From: Acidobacteriota bacterium
Lineage (GTDB): Bacteria > Acidobacteriota > Terriglobia > Bryobacterales > Bryobacteraceae
Assembly: GCA_016871155.1 (NCBI GenBank)
Contig: VFZO01000006.1
Coordinates: forward strand, 1 to 64,000
DNA: 64,000 nucleotides
Direction of reading: 5' to 3'
Made by a program: the position numbers and the translations under genes. Shown here piece by piece: positions 44,422 through 51,841 of this stretch (position 1 is the stretch's first letter; every line of letters begins with the position of its first letter). The notes under the pieces were generated by a model, which searched no databases, was not told where the DNA came from, and saw only the letters and a list, made by a program, of their open reading frames with translations.

Positions 44422-44823
44422 TCAGTTCGCCTTGGTTTCGGGGAGCCCGAGGATGAGGCCGATAGCCTGGGCGAGGCGATGCCAGCTCTCGGAGCCGTTC
44501 GAGAGCTTCTTTCGGCCGAGGCTGGAGAGGCGGTAGAACTTGGCCTCCCGGCCCGTATCGGTGAGACCCCATTCGGCGACGATCCACTTTCGCTGTTCGA
44601 GCCGCTGCAGGGCGGGGTAGAGAGAGCCGCCGGGGACTTGCACGACGTCGCCGGAGATCTGTTGGAGACGCTGGGCGATGGCGTAGCCGTGAACGGGCCC
44701 GAGGGCGACGGTTTTGAGGATGAGGAGGTCGAGGGTGCCTTGCGGGAGGGGGGATGGGATCCCTTGCGCTTCTAGTTGTTGAGGGTAGCATTGAAGGGGT
44801 AGAAGGACAAGGGGTGGGGGCAT
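44422..44823 (-). CDS. PadR family transcriptional regulator linked to the ADOP permease
   Basis: 133 residues from ATG 44823. The winged-helix core begins at about residue 28 (QGTLDLLILKTVALGPVHGYAIAQRLQQ) and continues with QVPGGSLYPALQRLEQRKWI and AEWGLTDTGREAKFYRLSSLGRKKL. The 27-residue N-terminal stretch, rich in Pro/Leu/Gln, is unusual for the family and I see no better start codon. The ADOP permease begins two bases downstream, a very common pairing in Acidobacteria. The STAND gene ends 21 bases upstream on the same strand, so this pair may be part of its transcript. Confidence 0.85.
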   Translation of the reverse strand: MPPPLVLLPLQCYPQQLEAQGIPSPLPQGTLDLLILKTVALGPVHGYAIAQRLQQISGDVVQVPGGSLYPALQRLEQRKWIVAEWGLTDTGREAKFYRLSSLGRKKLSNGSESWHRLAQAIGLILGLPETKAN

Positions 44824-44844
44824 TTGGGGTTTTCTCCGCGCGGG

Positions 44845-47751
44845 TTACTCGAGGGGAGGATGCGAGAGGGAGTCGGCGATCTCTTGAAACGCCTCGCGCA
44901 ATTTCTCTAGGCCTTGCATGCCGTTCCGGATGGCGGAGTCCGCGAGTGCGATGGCTTGTTGGATGTCGGCCTGTGATTGGTTGAACTCTCCGGATTTTGC
45001 GACCGCCCCGGACCGGTTCGCGTGCGTTTTGGCCAGAAGTGGGAGAAGTTCAGTGCGGCCGGATTCGACGAGGCGCTTGTAGATACGGATCGCGGCGCCG
45101 TACTCGGCAATAGCGGCGCCTAGTTGACCGAGCCTGTCGAGCGCGACGCCCTTGTTCATCCGGGCGGTGGCAAGTTCGTCTTCAAGTTCGATGCCGGCGG
45201 AGTCGACAAGCCTTTCGAAGATCTTGATCGCGGCGTCGGCTTCAGCGACGGCCGACGCTGCCCGGCCAAGATTGTTGAGAGCGATGCCTTTGCTCATGTG
45301 GGCGGCAGCGAGGGTGCGTTCTTGTTCGCTGTTGCGGGAGTCAACCAGATTTGTGAGTATTCGGATTGCGGCTTCAAATTCGGTGATAGCCGCAGCGGGT
45401 TGATCGCAATCGGCGAGTGCGCAACCCTTGTGCACTAGGGCAACCACAAGCCCGTCTTCGGAACTCACGAAAGGGATTTCGACGAGACGTTTAAGAATTT
45501 TTATGGCGGCGTCAAGTTCGGCGATAGCGGCGTGTGGTTGGCCGAGAATGCCGAATGCACGGCCCTTACTGCTGTAGGCGGCGGCGACGTAGTTTTCGTG
45601 CTCGTTGCTATCGGGACCGGCGAAACTTTCCAAGTTCTGGATGACGGATTCGAATTCCGTAATGGCGGCGGCGGGTTGGCCGAGATTGCAGAGAGCTTCG
45701 CCCTTGCTTATGCGGGCGCGGGCCAGGCTGCCTTCGAGTTCGGTGCGGCCTGATCCGACGACACGGGCGAGGATTCTCTCGGTAACCGCGAAGAGGTGCA
45801 GAGCGAGGCGATTCTCCTTACCACTCCACGCCTCATCGCCCCGATTCCCGCAGGCAAATGCTACCGCTTCTCCACCCGGCTCCGCCCATTCCCGAAGCAA
45901 TTCCTGAATCGGCAGCACGAGACCATACACGGTTACCGGCGCGCCGCCCGCGACGACTGAATCGCTAGCGACGATCATCCGGCTTTGCACTTGGCGGCTC
46001 AGGGCGGACTGGCGTGCCTGGTCGTCCGGCAGACCCAGTTCGATCGCCTCTTTCCGGAGCGGGAACGGGAACTGCGCCAGGAAGCCGAGCAGTTGGCGGT
46101 CCTCTTCGGCGAGGCGTTGCCAGTGGTGGAGGAGGATTGGCCGGAAGGCCTCCTGGCGGAGCGACTCGTCGGCCTGGTCGTAGCCGGCGAAGAGTTCCGG
46201 GTTGTTGAGAAAGTCGCGAAGCGTCGTCTCCGAACCGGGACCGTTCAGATACGACAGCACGGAGGAAAGCGCCAGCGGGATTCGGTGGACCCGCTCGAGC
46301 AGCGCGCGGAGGTCCGCATCGCTGGCCTTTCTTAAGCCGGTGGCTTGCGAATCCCTCCGCTCCGCCTGCAGCCATTCCAGGGCGGCCGCGGCATCCATGC
46401 CTACGCCGAGAGAATCCGTTGCGCCGAACGGCTGCAGCCGGCGCCGGGTGGGTGGAAGTTCCGGGAGCAAGCGGCTTTCAAACAGGAGGCAACAGCGATG
46501 TTCGCGCTCCCAGAGCATGCGCACGAGGGCGCCGAGTTCCGCATTTTGGAATCGGCCCTGCCCATCAAGCAGGTTTTCTGCGTTCTGCCAGAGCAGCCAG
46601 ATGCGGCCTGTGCCCGCACTGCGACTGAGTGTGGTAAGGGCATGCTCCAGCTTAATGGCGACAGGGAGATCCAAGGCGATCCGCTGTTCCCACTCCCGCC
46701 GACGGGATTCGTCCACCAGTTCGCCAACGCGGAGGAGGATGGCGGTGAGAGATGCCTGCGACGGGTCGCGAAAGTCCCAGCCAATGACGGCGGAGGCCTT
46801 TTGGGGATCCCAGTCCGCACCGGCGCGGGCAAGATTGAGAGAGGCGGTGAGAACGCCGGTTTTGCCAAAACCGGGCGGCGCAACGAGCACGATGACCTTG
46901 GCGCCATTTGGGTCTGCGGCCTCGTCGCAGACGGCGCGGGCTTCCCGTTCCCGGCCGTAGATAGGTGTGCTGAGAGAGGGCAGGGGGCCGGCCGTGCGGT
47001 AGGTGAGCGGGAGCGTCTGTTTCAGGAGTTGGAGTAGTTCGTCGAGCTTCAGGTGCACGGACTCAAAGCCGGCCTCGATTTGGCTCTGAATCCGGTTGAC
47101 GCCTTGCTCCCAGTCTGCCTCGATGAAGAGCCTGGAGCCGCCGGCGGTGCGAACATGGAGGTCCGCGAGGAGGCGGGCGAAAACGATCGAACGGAGAGGT
47201 TGATTTGATTGGATCTCCGCATGAAACAGCGCGGTGAAGTAGCGGGGCCAGCGCTCACGCAGCAACCTCCGCAGGTTGTCACGGAGTTCAGGTTGCGCAT
47301 GAGTGGCAGCGAAGTGCTCGTCCAGCGCCTTTTCGATGCGCTTGAGGACGATGCCTGTTACCGCTTCATGGCCGCGCGGGTCACTGACGAGGAGGCACTC
47401 AACTCGGGCATGGGCGTCGTCTACGGAGTCGACGGCCCAGTCGAGCGGGTTGACGGCGCGCGCCAGCAGAAGCGAATACAGGGTGCGGATCTGAGTTTGC
47501 TGGGGTTGCAGGAGGAAGCCAACGGGGGCGTCGGCAGGAGAGCGAATTGCTTTCCAAACCGAGGCCGCTTTCTGTACCAAGGACTCGAGCATTGGAGTCC
47601 CCTCGCCGGGGACGGCGAGCATCTCAGTCTTGGTGAGAGGCGCACCGATGCGGGTGCCGTAGTCATTTGCGACGGCGATGGCAGCGACCCAGTATGAGCG
47701 TAGGAGCGCACGCCTGAGGTCCTGACTCTCGTGCGGGCCTGCGAGGGACAA
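44845..47751 (-). CDS. STAND-type P-loop NTPase with C-terminal TPR array
   Basis: 968 residues from TTG 47751, probably preceded by 49 more residues in another frame. An N-terminal helical region of about 250 residues precedes YGREREARAV, a standard NB-ARC/NACHT entry, then Walker A APPGFGKT (residues 291-298). The Walker B strand reads GRIWLLWQNAENLL, without the normal acidic DD/DN. A GxP-like HRIPLALSSVLSYL follows near 490. Residues 682-957 are six units of 46 residues, each with KGxALxxLGxxxAAIxExxAAIxI, a TPR-type array. Such proteins are sensors that oligomerise on ligand binding; many act in phage defence or signalling. No known effector domain is visible. Confidence 0.82.
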   Translation of the reverse strand: MSLAGPHESQDLRRALLRSYWVAAIAVANDYGTRIGAPLTKTEMLAVPGEGTPMLESLVQKAASVWKAIRSPADAPVGFLLQPQQTQIRTLYSLLLARAVNPLDWAVDSVDDAHARVECLLVSDPRGHEAVTGIVLKRIEKALDEHFAATHAQPELRDNLRRLLRERWPRYFTALFHAEIQSNQPLRSIVFARLLADLHVRTAGGSRLFIEADWEQGVNRIQSQIEAGFESVHLKLDELLQLLKQTLPLTYRTAGPLPSLSTPIYGREREARAVCDEAADPNGAKVIVLVAPPGFGKTGVLTASLNLARAGADWDPQKASAVIGWDFRDPSQASLTAILLRVGELVDESRRREWEQRIALDLPVAIKLEHALTTLSRSAGTGRIWLLWQNAENLLDGQGRFQNAELGALVRMLWEREHRCCLLFESRLLPELPPTRRRLQPFGATDSLGVGMDAAAALEWLQAERRDSQATGLRKASDADLRALLERVHRIPLALSSVLSYLNGPGSETTLRDFLNNPELFAGYDQADESLRQEAFRPILLHHWQRLAEEDRQLLGFLAQFPFPLRKEAIELGLPDDQARQSALSRQVQSRMIVASDSVVAGGAPVTVYGLVLPIQELLREWAEPGGEAVAFACGNRGDEAWSGKENRLALHLFAVTERILARVVGSGRTELEGSLARARISKGEALCNLGQPAAAITEFESVIQNLESFAGPDSNEHENYVAAAYSSKGRAFGILGQPHAAIAELDAAIKILKRLVEIPFVSSEDGLVVALVHKGCALADCDQPAAAITEFEAAIRILTNLVDSRNSEQERTLAAAHMSKGIALNNLGRAASAVAEADAAIKIFERLVDSAGIELEDELATARMNKGVALDRLGQLGAAIAEYGAAIRIYKRLVESGRTELLPLLAKTHANRSGAVAKSGEFNQSQADIQQAIALADSAIRNGMQGLEKLREAFQEIADSLSHPPLE
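44881..45708 (-). repeat. Six-fold 138-base in-frame repeat encoding TPRs
   Basis: Units begin at protein residues 682, 728, 774, 820, 866 and 912 of the STAND protein, a constant 46-residue (138-base) period. The core xKGxALxxLGxxxAAIxExxxAIxI is conserved in the first five units; the last is diverged. Such regularity suggests expansion by tandem duplication. Confidence 0.75.
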
Positions 47752-47899
47752 CCTTTTTGTCGATGACGGCTAAAAAGTTGCCGATGGACTGGTCGGTGCG
47801 GCCGCCGCCGACCTCGCCGAGAAGGCCGGCGAGGGTCGACTCCTTATTTACGAGTTGCAGGGCGGCAATACTAAACCCCACGAGGGCTAAGTCAGGCAT
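47663..47899 (-). CDS. Short ORF, probable frameshifted 5' end of the STAND NTPase gene
   Basis: A 78-codon ORF starting ATG 47899 (MPDLALVGFSIAALQLVNK) and overlapping the STAND gene by 89 bases in another frame. Its first 49 residues include a hydrophobic stretch and GLLGEVGGGRTDQSIGNFLAVIDKK, which reads naturally into the STAND frame (LSLAGPHESQDLRRALLRSY) if one base is skipped at a GACAAAAAGG run (minus strand, 47752-47761 area). Beyond that point the ORF turns Arg/Pro-rich and loses any fold-like pattern. Either a programmed +1 shift, a sequencing or assembly indel, or a decayed start is possible; an independent small protein is less likely. Confidence 0.45.
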   Translation of the reverse strand: MPDLALVGFSIAALQLVNKESTLAGLLGEVGGGRTDQSIGNFLAVIDKKVVPRRPARESGPQACAPTLILGRCHRRRK

Positions 47900-47935
47900 A
47901 CCGAAACCCCTATGCTATCAGCAGGCGGAGAGGCT

Positions 47936-47992
47936 GGTTCCGCGGCGGAACCCATCGGCGATGGATGACCGGGGGTGACCCACGCCCCCGGT
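47936..47992. promoter_or_regulatory. Two perfect hairpins in the STAND / TonB-receptor intergenic region
   Basis: GGTTCCG (47936-47942) pairs with CGGAACC (47946-47952), and ACCGGGGG (47968-47975) pairs with CCCCCGGT (47985-47992). They lie in the 146 bases between divergent start codons. Neither has a T-run. They could be operators or leader structures. Nothing else recognisable lies in the gap. Confidence 0.4.
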
Positions 47993-48045
47993 GCGCCTCG
48001 AATTTTGCTAACCTTCCAGGTACTTCACCTTCTAGTAACGGGCCG

Positions 48046-51000
48046 ATGCTTACTCGGGGATTTTTCATACTATTGACCGCGTTGCCGCTGCTTGGGCAGA
48101 GCAATGCCACGATTACCGGGCTTGTCGCCGATCAATCCGGCGCGCCGGTGGCGGGCGTGAAAGTCGCGATTCTGGCCACGGGGACGAACACCACGCAGGA
48201 GACGTTGACCAACGACATCGGCTCCTACACCGTGCCCGCGCTGCCGCCGGGGTCCTACATCGTGTCCGTGGACTTGAGCGGCTTTAAGAAAGCCGCTTCG
48301 CGGGAGCTTCGCGCCGATTCGGGCTCCACGTTGCGCGTCGATCTGACGCTGGTTCCGGCGGACTCAAAGCAAGTGATCGACGTCTCGGCGGACCCGCCGA
48401 CAATCGAGACGCAGAACTCGATGCTTTCGAATTCCGTCTCCGAGCGCGAACTGAATTCGCTGCCAATAGGTGCGCGGAACGTGCTGGATTTGGCCATGAC
48501 GATGCCGGGCGTGGTTGGCGACCCAGGTTCCGACGAAGCCGGCATTTTCATGGACGTGCCCAGCGCCGGATCCGGTATGTCGATTGGCGGCGGGCGCGCG
48601 GGATCGTCGGCGATCCTGGCCGACGGGGCCAACGCGACCTCGATCGGCATCGGCCGCGCCACCGTTACCTTCACGCCGGATACCGTGCAGGAGGTGCAGA
48701 TTATCACGTCGACGTTTTCGGCCAAGTACGGGAACTCCGGCGGCGGGGTGGTGCAGACCGTTTCCCGGGCCGGCACGGACCGCTATCGCGGTACGGCTTA
48801 CTACTTCCACCGCAACCCCTGGTTCGCGGCGCGCGGGTTCAACCGGCCGTTCGCGCCGGCGGGGCGCAGGCACGAAGGCGGGCTGACGTTCTCCGGCCCG
48901 TTGCGGATTCCCAAGCTTTACGACGGCAAGGGCAAGACCTGGTTTTTCGCGGCGGTCGAGCCGAAGACGTATTTCGATCAGATCGAGATTTATGACCGCT
49001 TCCCGACGCCCGAGGAGCGGAACGGAGACTTCCGGAACTCCTGGGTGCCGCCGGGCCAGGTGCGGCCGCGGATTTTTCAGACCGTTCGGTGCGGCGATCC
49101 GCAGTGTTCGCAACTGGTGCCGATGCATCGCCCGTCGACGACGGCGCAGTACCCGCTCTGGTCGGCGGGCGATCCGGATCCGTCGAAGCGCGGATACGTG
49201 ATTCCCCGCCAGTATTTCGACCCGCTGGCGCTGAAAATTCTGCAAGAGCTGCCGATGCCGAATCAGCCGTTCGACGCCGGCGGCCGCAACTATATAGGGG
49301 TTCGCGGCGTGAGCGGGCGCAGCAACCGGGTGCAAGCGAAGGTGGACCATAACATCACGCCGAAGAACCGGCTCTCCGCCACCTACCGCGAAGTGCCGAA
49401 CTTCTCCGACCGGTTTCGCGTGCGCAAGGACGAACTGTTTTTCACGTTCCCCGGAGATAAGAGCCTAACGCGGCAGGCGCTGCTGTCGAATTCCTACACC
49501 ATCTCCCCGTCGGCGGTGAACGAACTGCGGGCCAGCTATACGTTCGCCGACTACAGCCGCACGCCGCCCGGCGAGGTGGGCACCACCAACTTCACCAAGG
49601 ACAAGTTCGGACTGCCCAACGTTACCGACTGGGGATACCCGCTGTTCAACTTCAACTCGCAGTTTGGAAGCGCGCTGGGCTCCATTGGATTGAACGGGGC
49701 CATGGGTAACTACCTCGAGCACCAATACCAGGTCTCCGACGATTTGACGATTATCAAGGGCCGGCACAACATTTCGATCGGCGGCGATTATCGGAAGCTG
49801 ATGCTGAACATCAAGTCGAACGGGCTGCGCGATTTGTGCTGCGGCACCTACACGTTTAACCCGGCCCAGACGAACTCCGGAAACGCGAATACGCCGGGCG
49901 GAACGGGCGGCTGGAGCCTGGCCGGCTTTCTGCTGGGTACGCCGAACGGGATAACGCTGCGCAGCCTGCTGGTGCCCTACTACTACCGCTGGACGGTGGC
50001 CGCCGCCTACTTTCAGGACGACTATCGCGTACGCCGCGATTTGACGTTGAACCTGGGCGTGCGCTGGCAGTTCAATTCGCCGCGCATTGAGAAGTTCAAC
50101 CGGCAAGCGGCGTTCGACTACGACAACCCTATTCCGATCGAGAACAACGCGGGCGAAGTGAGCCGCTATGCCTTCAACTATCTCTACTCCGGCATCGGCG
50201 GGCGAAGCCGGTATTTGGAGCAGCCGCACTACAAGAATTTCGAACCGCGCTTCGGTTTCGCGTGGCAACCGCCCGCCGGGTTCCTGAAGCGCCGCAGCTT
50301 CGTCGTCCGCGGCGGCTATGGCATTTCGCATCCGCCCACGACGTCGCGCGGCCGCGATCCGATTCCCGATTTCGGCGTCGGCTCATCGGGCTCCTGGGGG
50401 TATCTGCGCTGGCAATCGGCCACCGCCGTGCCTGCGCGCACGCAGGGCCGGGACCCGGCCTATACCGTCACGATCGGGCGCAATCCGCCGGTGCTGCGGG
50501 CGAACTACGGGATCTTCGATATACCGGCCGACGGCAAGCTGTGCGTCGGCTGCGGCACGGTGCAGGACGATCGCGTTCCGGCGGGCGCGCGCGTGGTGTT
50601 CGCGCAGGACGCGAACTCTCCCTACGTGCAGACCTGGAACTTTACGACGGAGTTCTTACTGCCCGCCCGATTCGTCGTGCGCACGAGCTATATGGGGCAG
50701 AAGGGCACCCACCTGTATTCGCCGCTGCTGGGCGTGAATTTTCCGGACCGGCAGGATTACGAGGAGATGCTGGCCGAGGGCATCGACCCGAACGAGTTGA
50801 TCGACGATCCGTTCGGCCGCGTGGATCAGGCGGGTAATCCGCTGCAGCGGCCGCGCATCGACTATTTGCGGCCCAATCCGCTGGTGGGCGATGTAAACGT
50901 GGGCGGCCTGACGAGCGCCAAATCCGTTTACCACGCGGGGTCGTTGTCGTTCGACCGCCGCATGCAGAAGGGCGTGTTGTTGCGGGCGAACTACACGTGG

Positions 51001-51840
51001 GGCAAGTCGATCGACACGACGTCCGATGCGACGCTGAACGGCCCGAATCTCTACCTGTGGGGCAGTACGCGCATTCAGGACGCGCTGGATATGAAGGCGA
51101 ACCGGTCGGTGTCCAACTTCGACATCCGGCACCGCGTCAATATCGTCGCCAGCTACGATTTGCCGTTCGGACGCGGGCAGCGGCTCTTCCGCCGCGCGAG
51201 CCGGAAGTTGACGATGCTGATCGGGAACTGGAGCGCCTCGACGATTATTACGACGCAGAGCGGATTCCCGTTCTCACCGTTTCTGAACGACGCGAACGGC
51301 ATCCCCGGCGGCGCGACAGGCACGGAGCGGATCCGGCCGAATATGGTTCCCGGCGCTCCGCTGCGCAATCCGCGATGGTCGCGGCAGGTGGCCAACGACG
51401 TTCCGTACTTCAATCCCGAAGCGTTTGCGCGGCCGGAGTTCGGCAATCTGGGCGATGCGCCGCGCACGCTCGACTACGCGCGCAATCCCTGGCGCTACAC
51501 CTCGAACCTGACGCTGATCAAGCCGATCTTCCCGTGGAAGGAGCGTCGCAAGTTTTTTGAGCTGCGCGCCGAGGCCTACAACGTAACCAACACGCCCGTT
51601 TTCACGCTCGATAGCGGCATCAGCTACAGCATGTTCTCTTCGTCGCCGCCGGTGTGCCGCATCGGCTGCCCGTCGCTGGCGGGGCCCATGCCCTACTTCT
51701 GGGATCGCACCACGGCGCCGGCCGCCGGCACGCGCGAAGCGATTCTGGCCAACAACTACAACCAGAACTTCGGCAAACTGTGGCGCGACCGCAATGGCCC
51801 GGGCCGGATTATGCAGTTCGCCCTGAAGTTCTATTTCTAG
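48046..51840 (+). CDS. TonB-dependent outer-membrane receptor, Oar-like
   Basis: 1264 residues from ATG 48046, which gives the signal peptide MLTRGFFILLTALPLLGQ; a frame-open GTG/ATG further upstream does not. Residues 20-105 form a carboxypeptidase-regulatory-like Ig domain (ATITGLVADQSGAPVAGVKV, LPPGSYIVSVDLSGFKK). The plug follows (SVSERELNSLPIGARNVLDLAMTMPGV, VQEVQIITSTFSAKYG) and a large barrel ends in the aromatic RIMQFALKFYF. Oar-like receptors are numerous in Acidobacteria and take up polymers or siderophore-like ligands. One base separates it from the SBBP gene, so they are co-expressed. Confidence 0.92.
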   Translation: MLTRGFFILLTALPLLGQSNATITGLVADQSGAPVAGVKVAILATGTNTTQETLTNDIGSYTVPALPPGSYIVSVDLSGFKKAASRELRADSGSTLRVDLTLVPADSKQVIDVSADPPTIETQNSMLSNSVSERELNSLPIGARNVLDLAMTMPGVVGDPGSDEAGIFMDVPSAGSGMSIGGGRAGSSAILADGANATSIGIGRATVTFTPDTVQEVQIITSTFSAKYGNSGGGVVQTVSRAGTDRYRGTAYYFHRNPWFAARGFNRPFAPAGRRHEGGLTFSGPLRIPKLYDGKGKTWFFAAVEPKTYFDQIEIYDRFPTPEERNGDFRNSWVPPGQVRPRIFQTVRCGDPQCSQLVPMHRPSTTAQYPLWSAGDPDPSKRGYVIPRQYFDPLALKILQELPMPNQPFDAGGRNYIGVRGVSGRSNRVQAKVDHNITPKNRLSATYREVPNFSDRFRVRKDELFFTFPGDKSLTRQALLSNSYTISPSAVNELRASYTFADYSRTPPGEVGTTNFTKDKFGLPNVTDWGYPLFNFNSQFGSALGSIGLNGAMGNYLEHQYQVSDDLTIIKGRHNISIGGDYRKLMLNIKSNGLRDLCCGTYTFNPAQTNSGNANTPGGTGGWSLAGFLLGTPNGITLRSLLVPYYYRWTVAAAYFQDDYRVRRDLTLNLGVRWQFNSPRIEKFNRQAAFDYDNPIPIENNAGEVSRYAFNYLYSGIGGRSRYLEQPHYKNFEPRFGFAWQPPAGFLKRRSFVVRGGYGISHPPTTSRGRDPIPDFGVGSSGSWGYLRWQSATAVPARTQGRDPAYTVTIGRNPPVLRANYGIFDIPADGKLCVGCGTVQDDRVPAGARVVFAQDANSPYVQTWNFTTEFLLPARFVVRTSYMGQKGTHLYSPLLGVNFPDRQDYEEMLAEGIDPNELIDDPFGRVDQAGNPLQRPRIDYLRPNPLVGDVNVGGLTSAKSVYHAGSLSFDRRMQKGVLLRANYTWGKSIDTTSDATLNGPNLYLWGSTRIQDALDMKANRSVSNFDIRHRVNIVASYDLPFGRGQRLFRRASRKLTMLIGNWSASTIITTQSGFPFSPFLNDANGIPGGATGTERIRPNMVPGAPLRNPRWSRQVANDVPYFNPEAFARPEFGNLGDAPRTLDYARNPWRYTSNLTLIKPIFPWKERRKFFELRAEAYNVTNTPVFTLDSGISYSMFSSSPPVCRIGCPSLAGPMPYFWDRTTAPAAGTREAILANNYNQNFGKLWRDRNGPGRIMQFALKFYF

Positions 51841-51841
51841 T

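Noticed and set aside
44420-44791. Upstream extension of the ADOP permease frame
   Set aside because: It overlaps the PadR gene and is Pro/Arg-rich; the usual ADOP start is at 44419.
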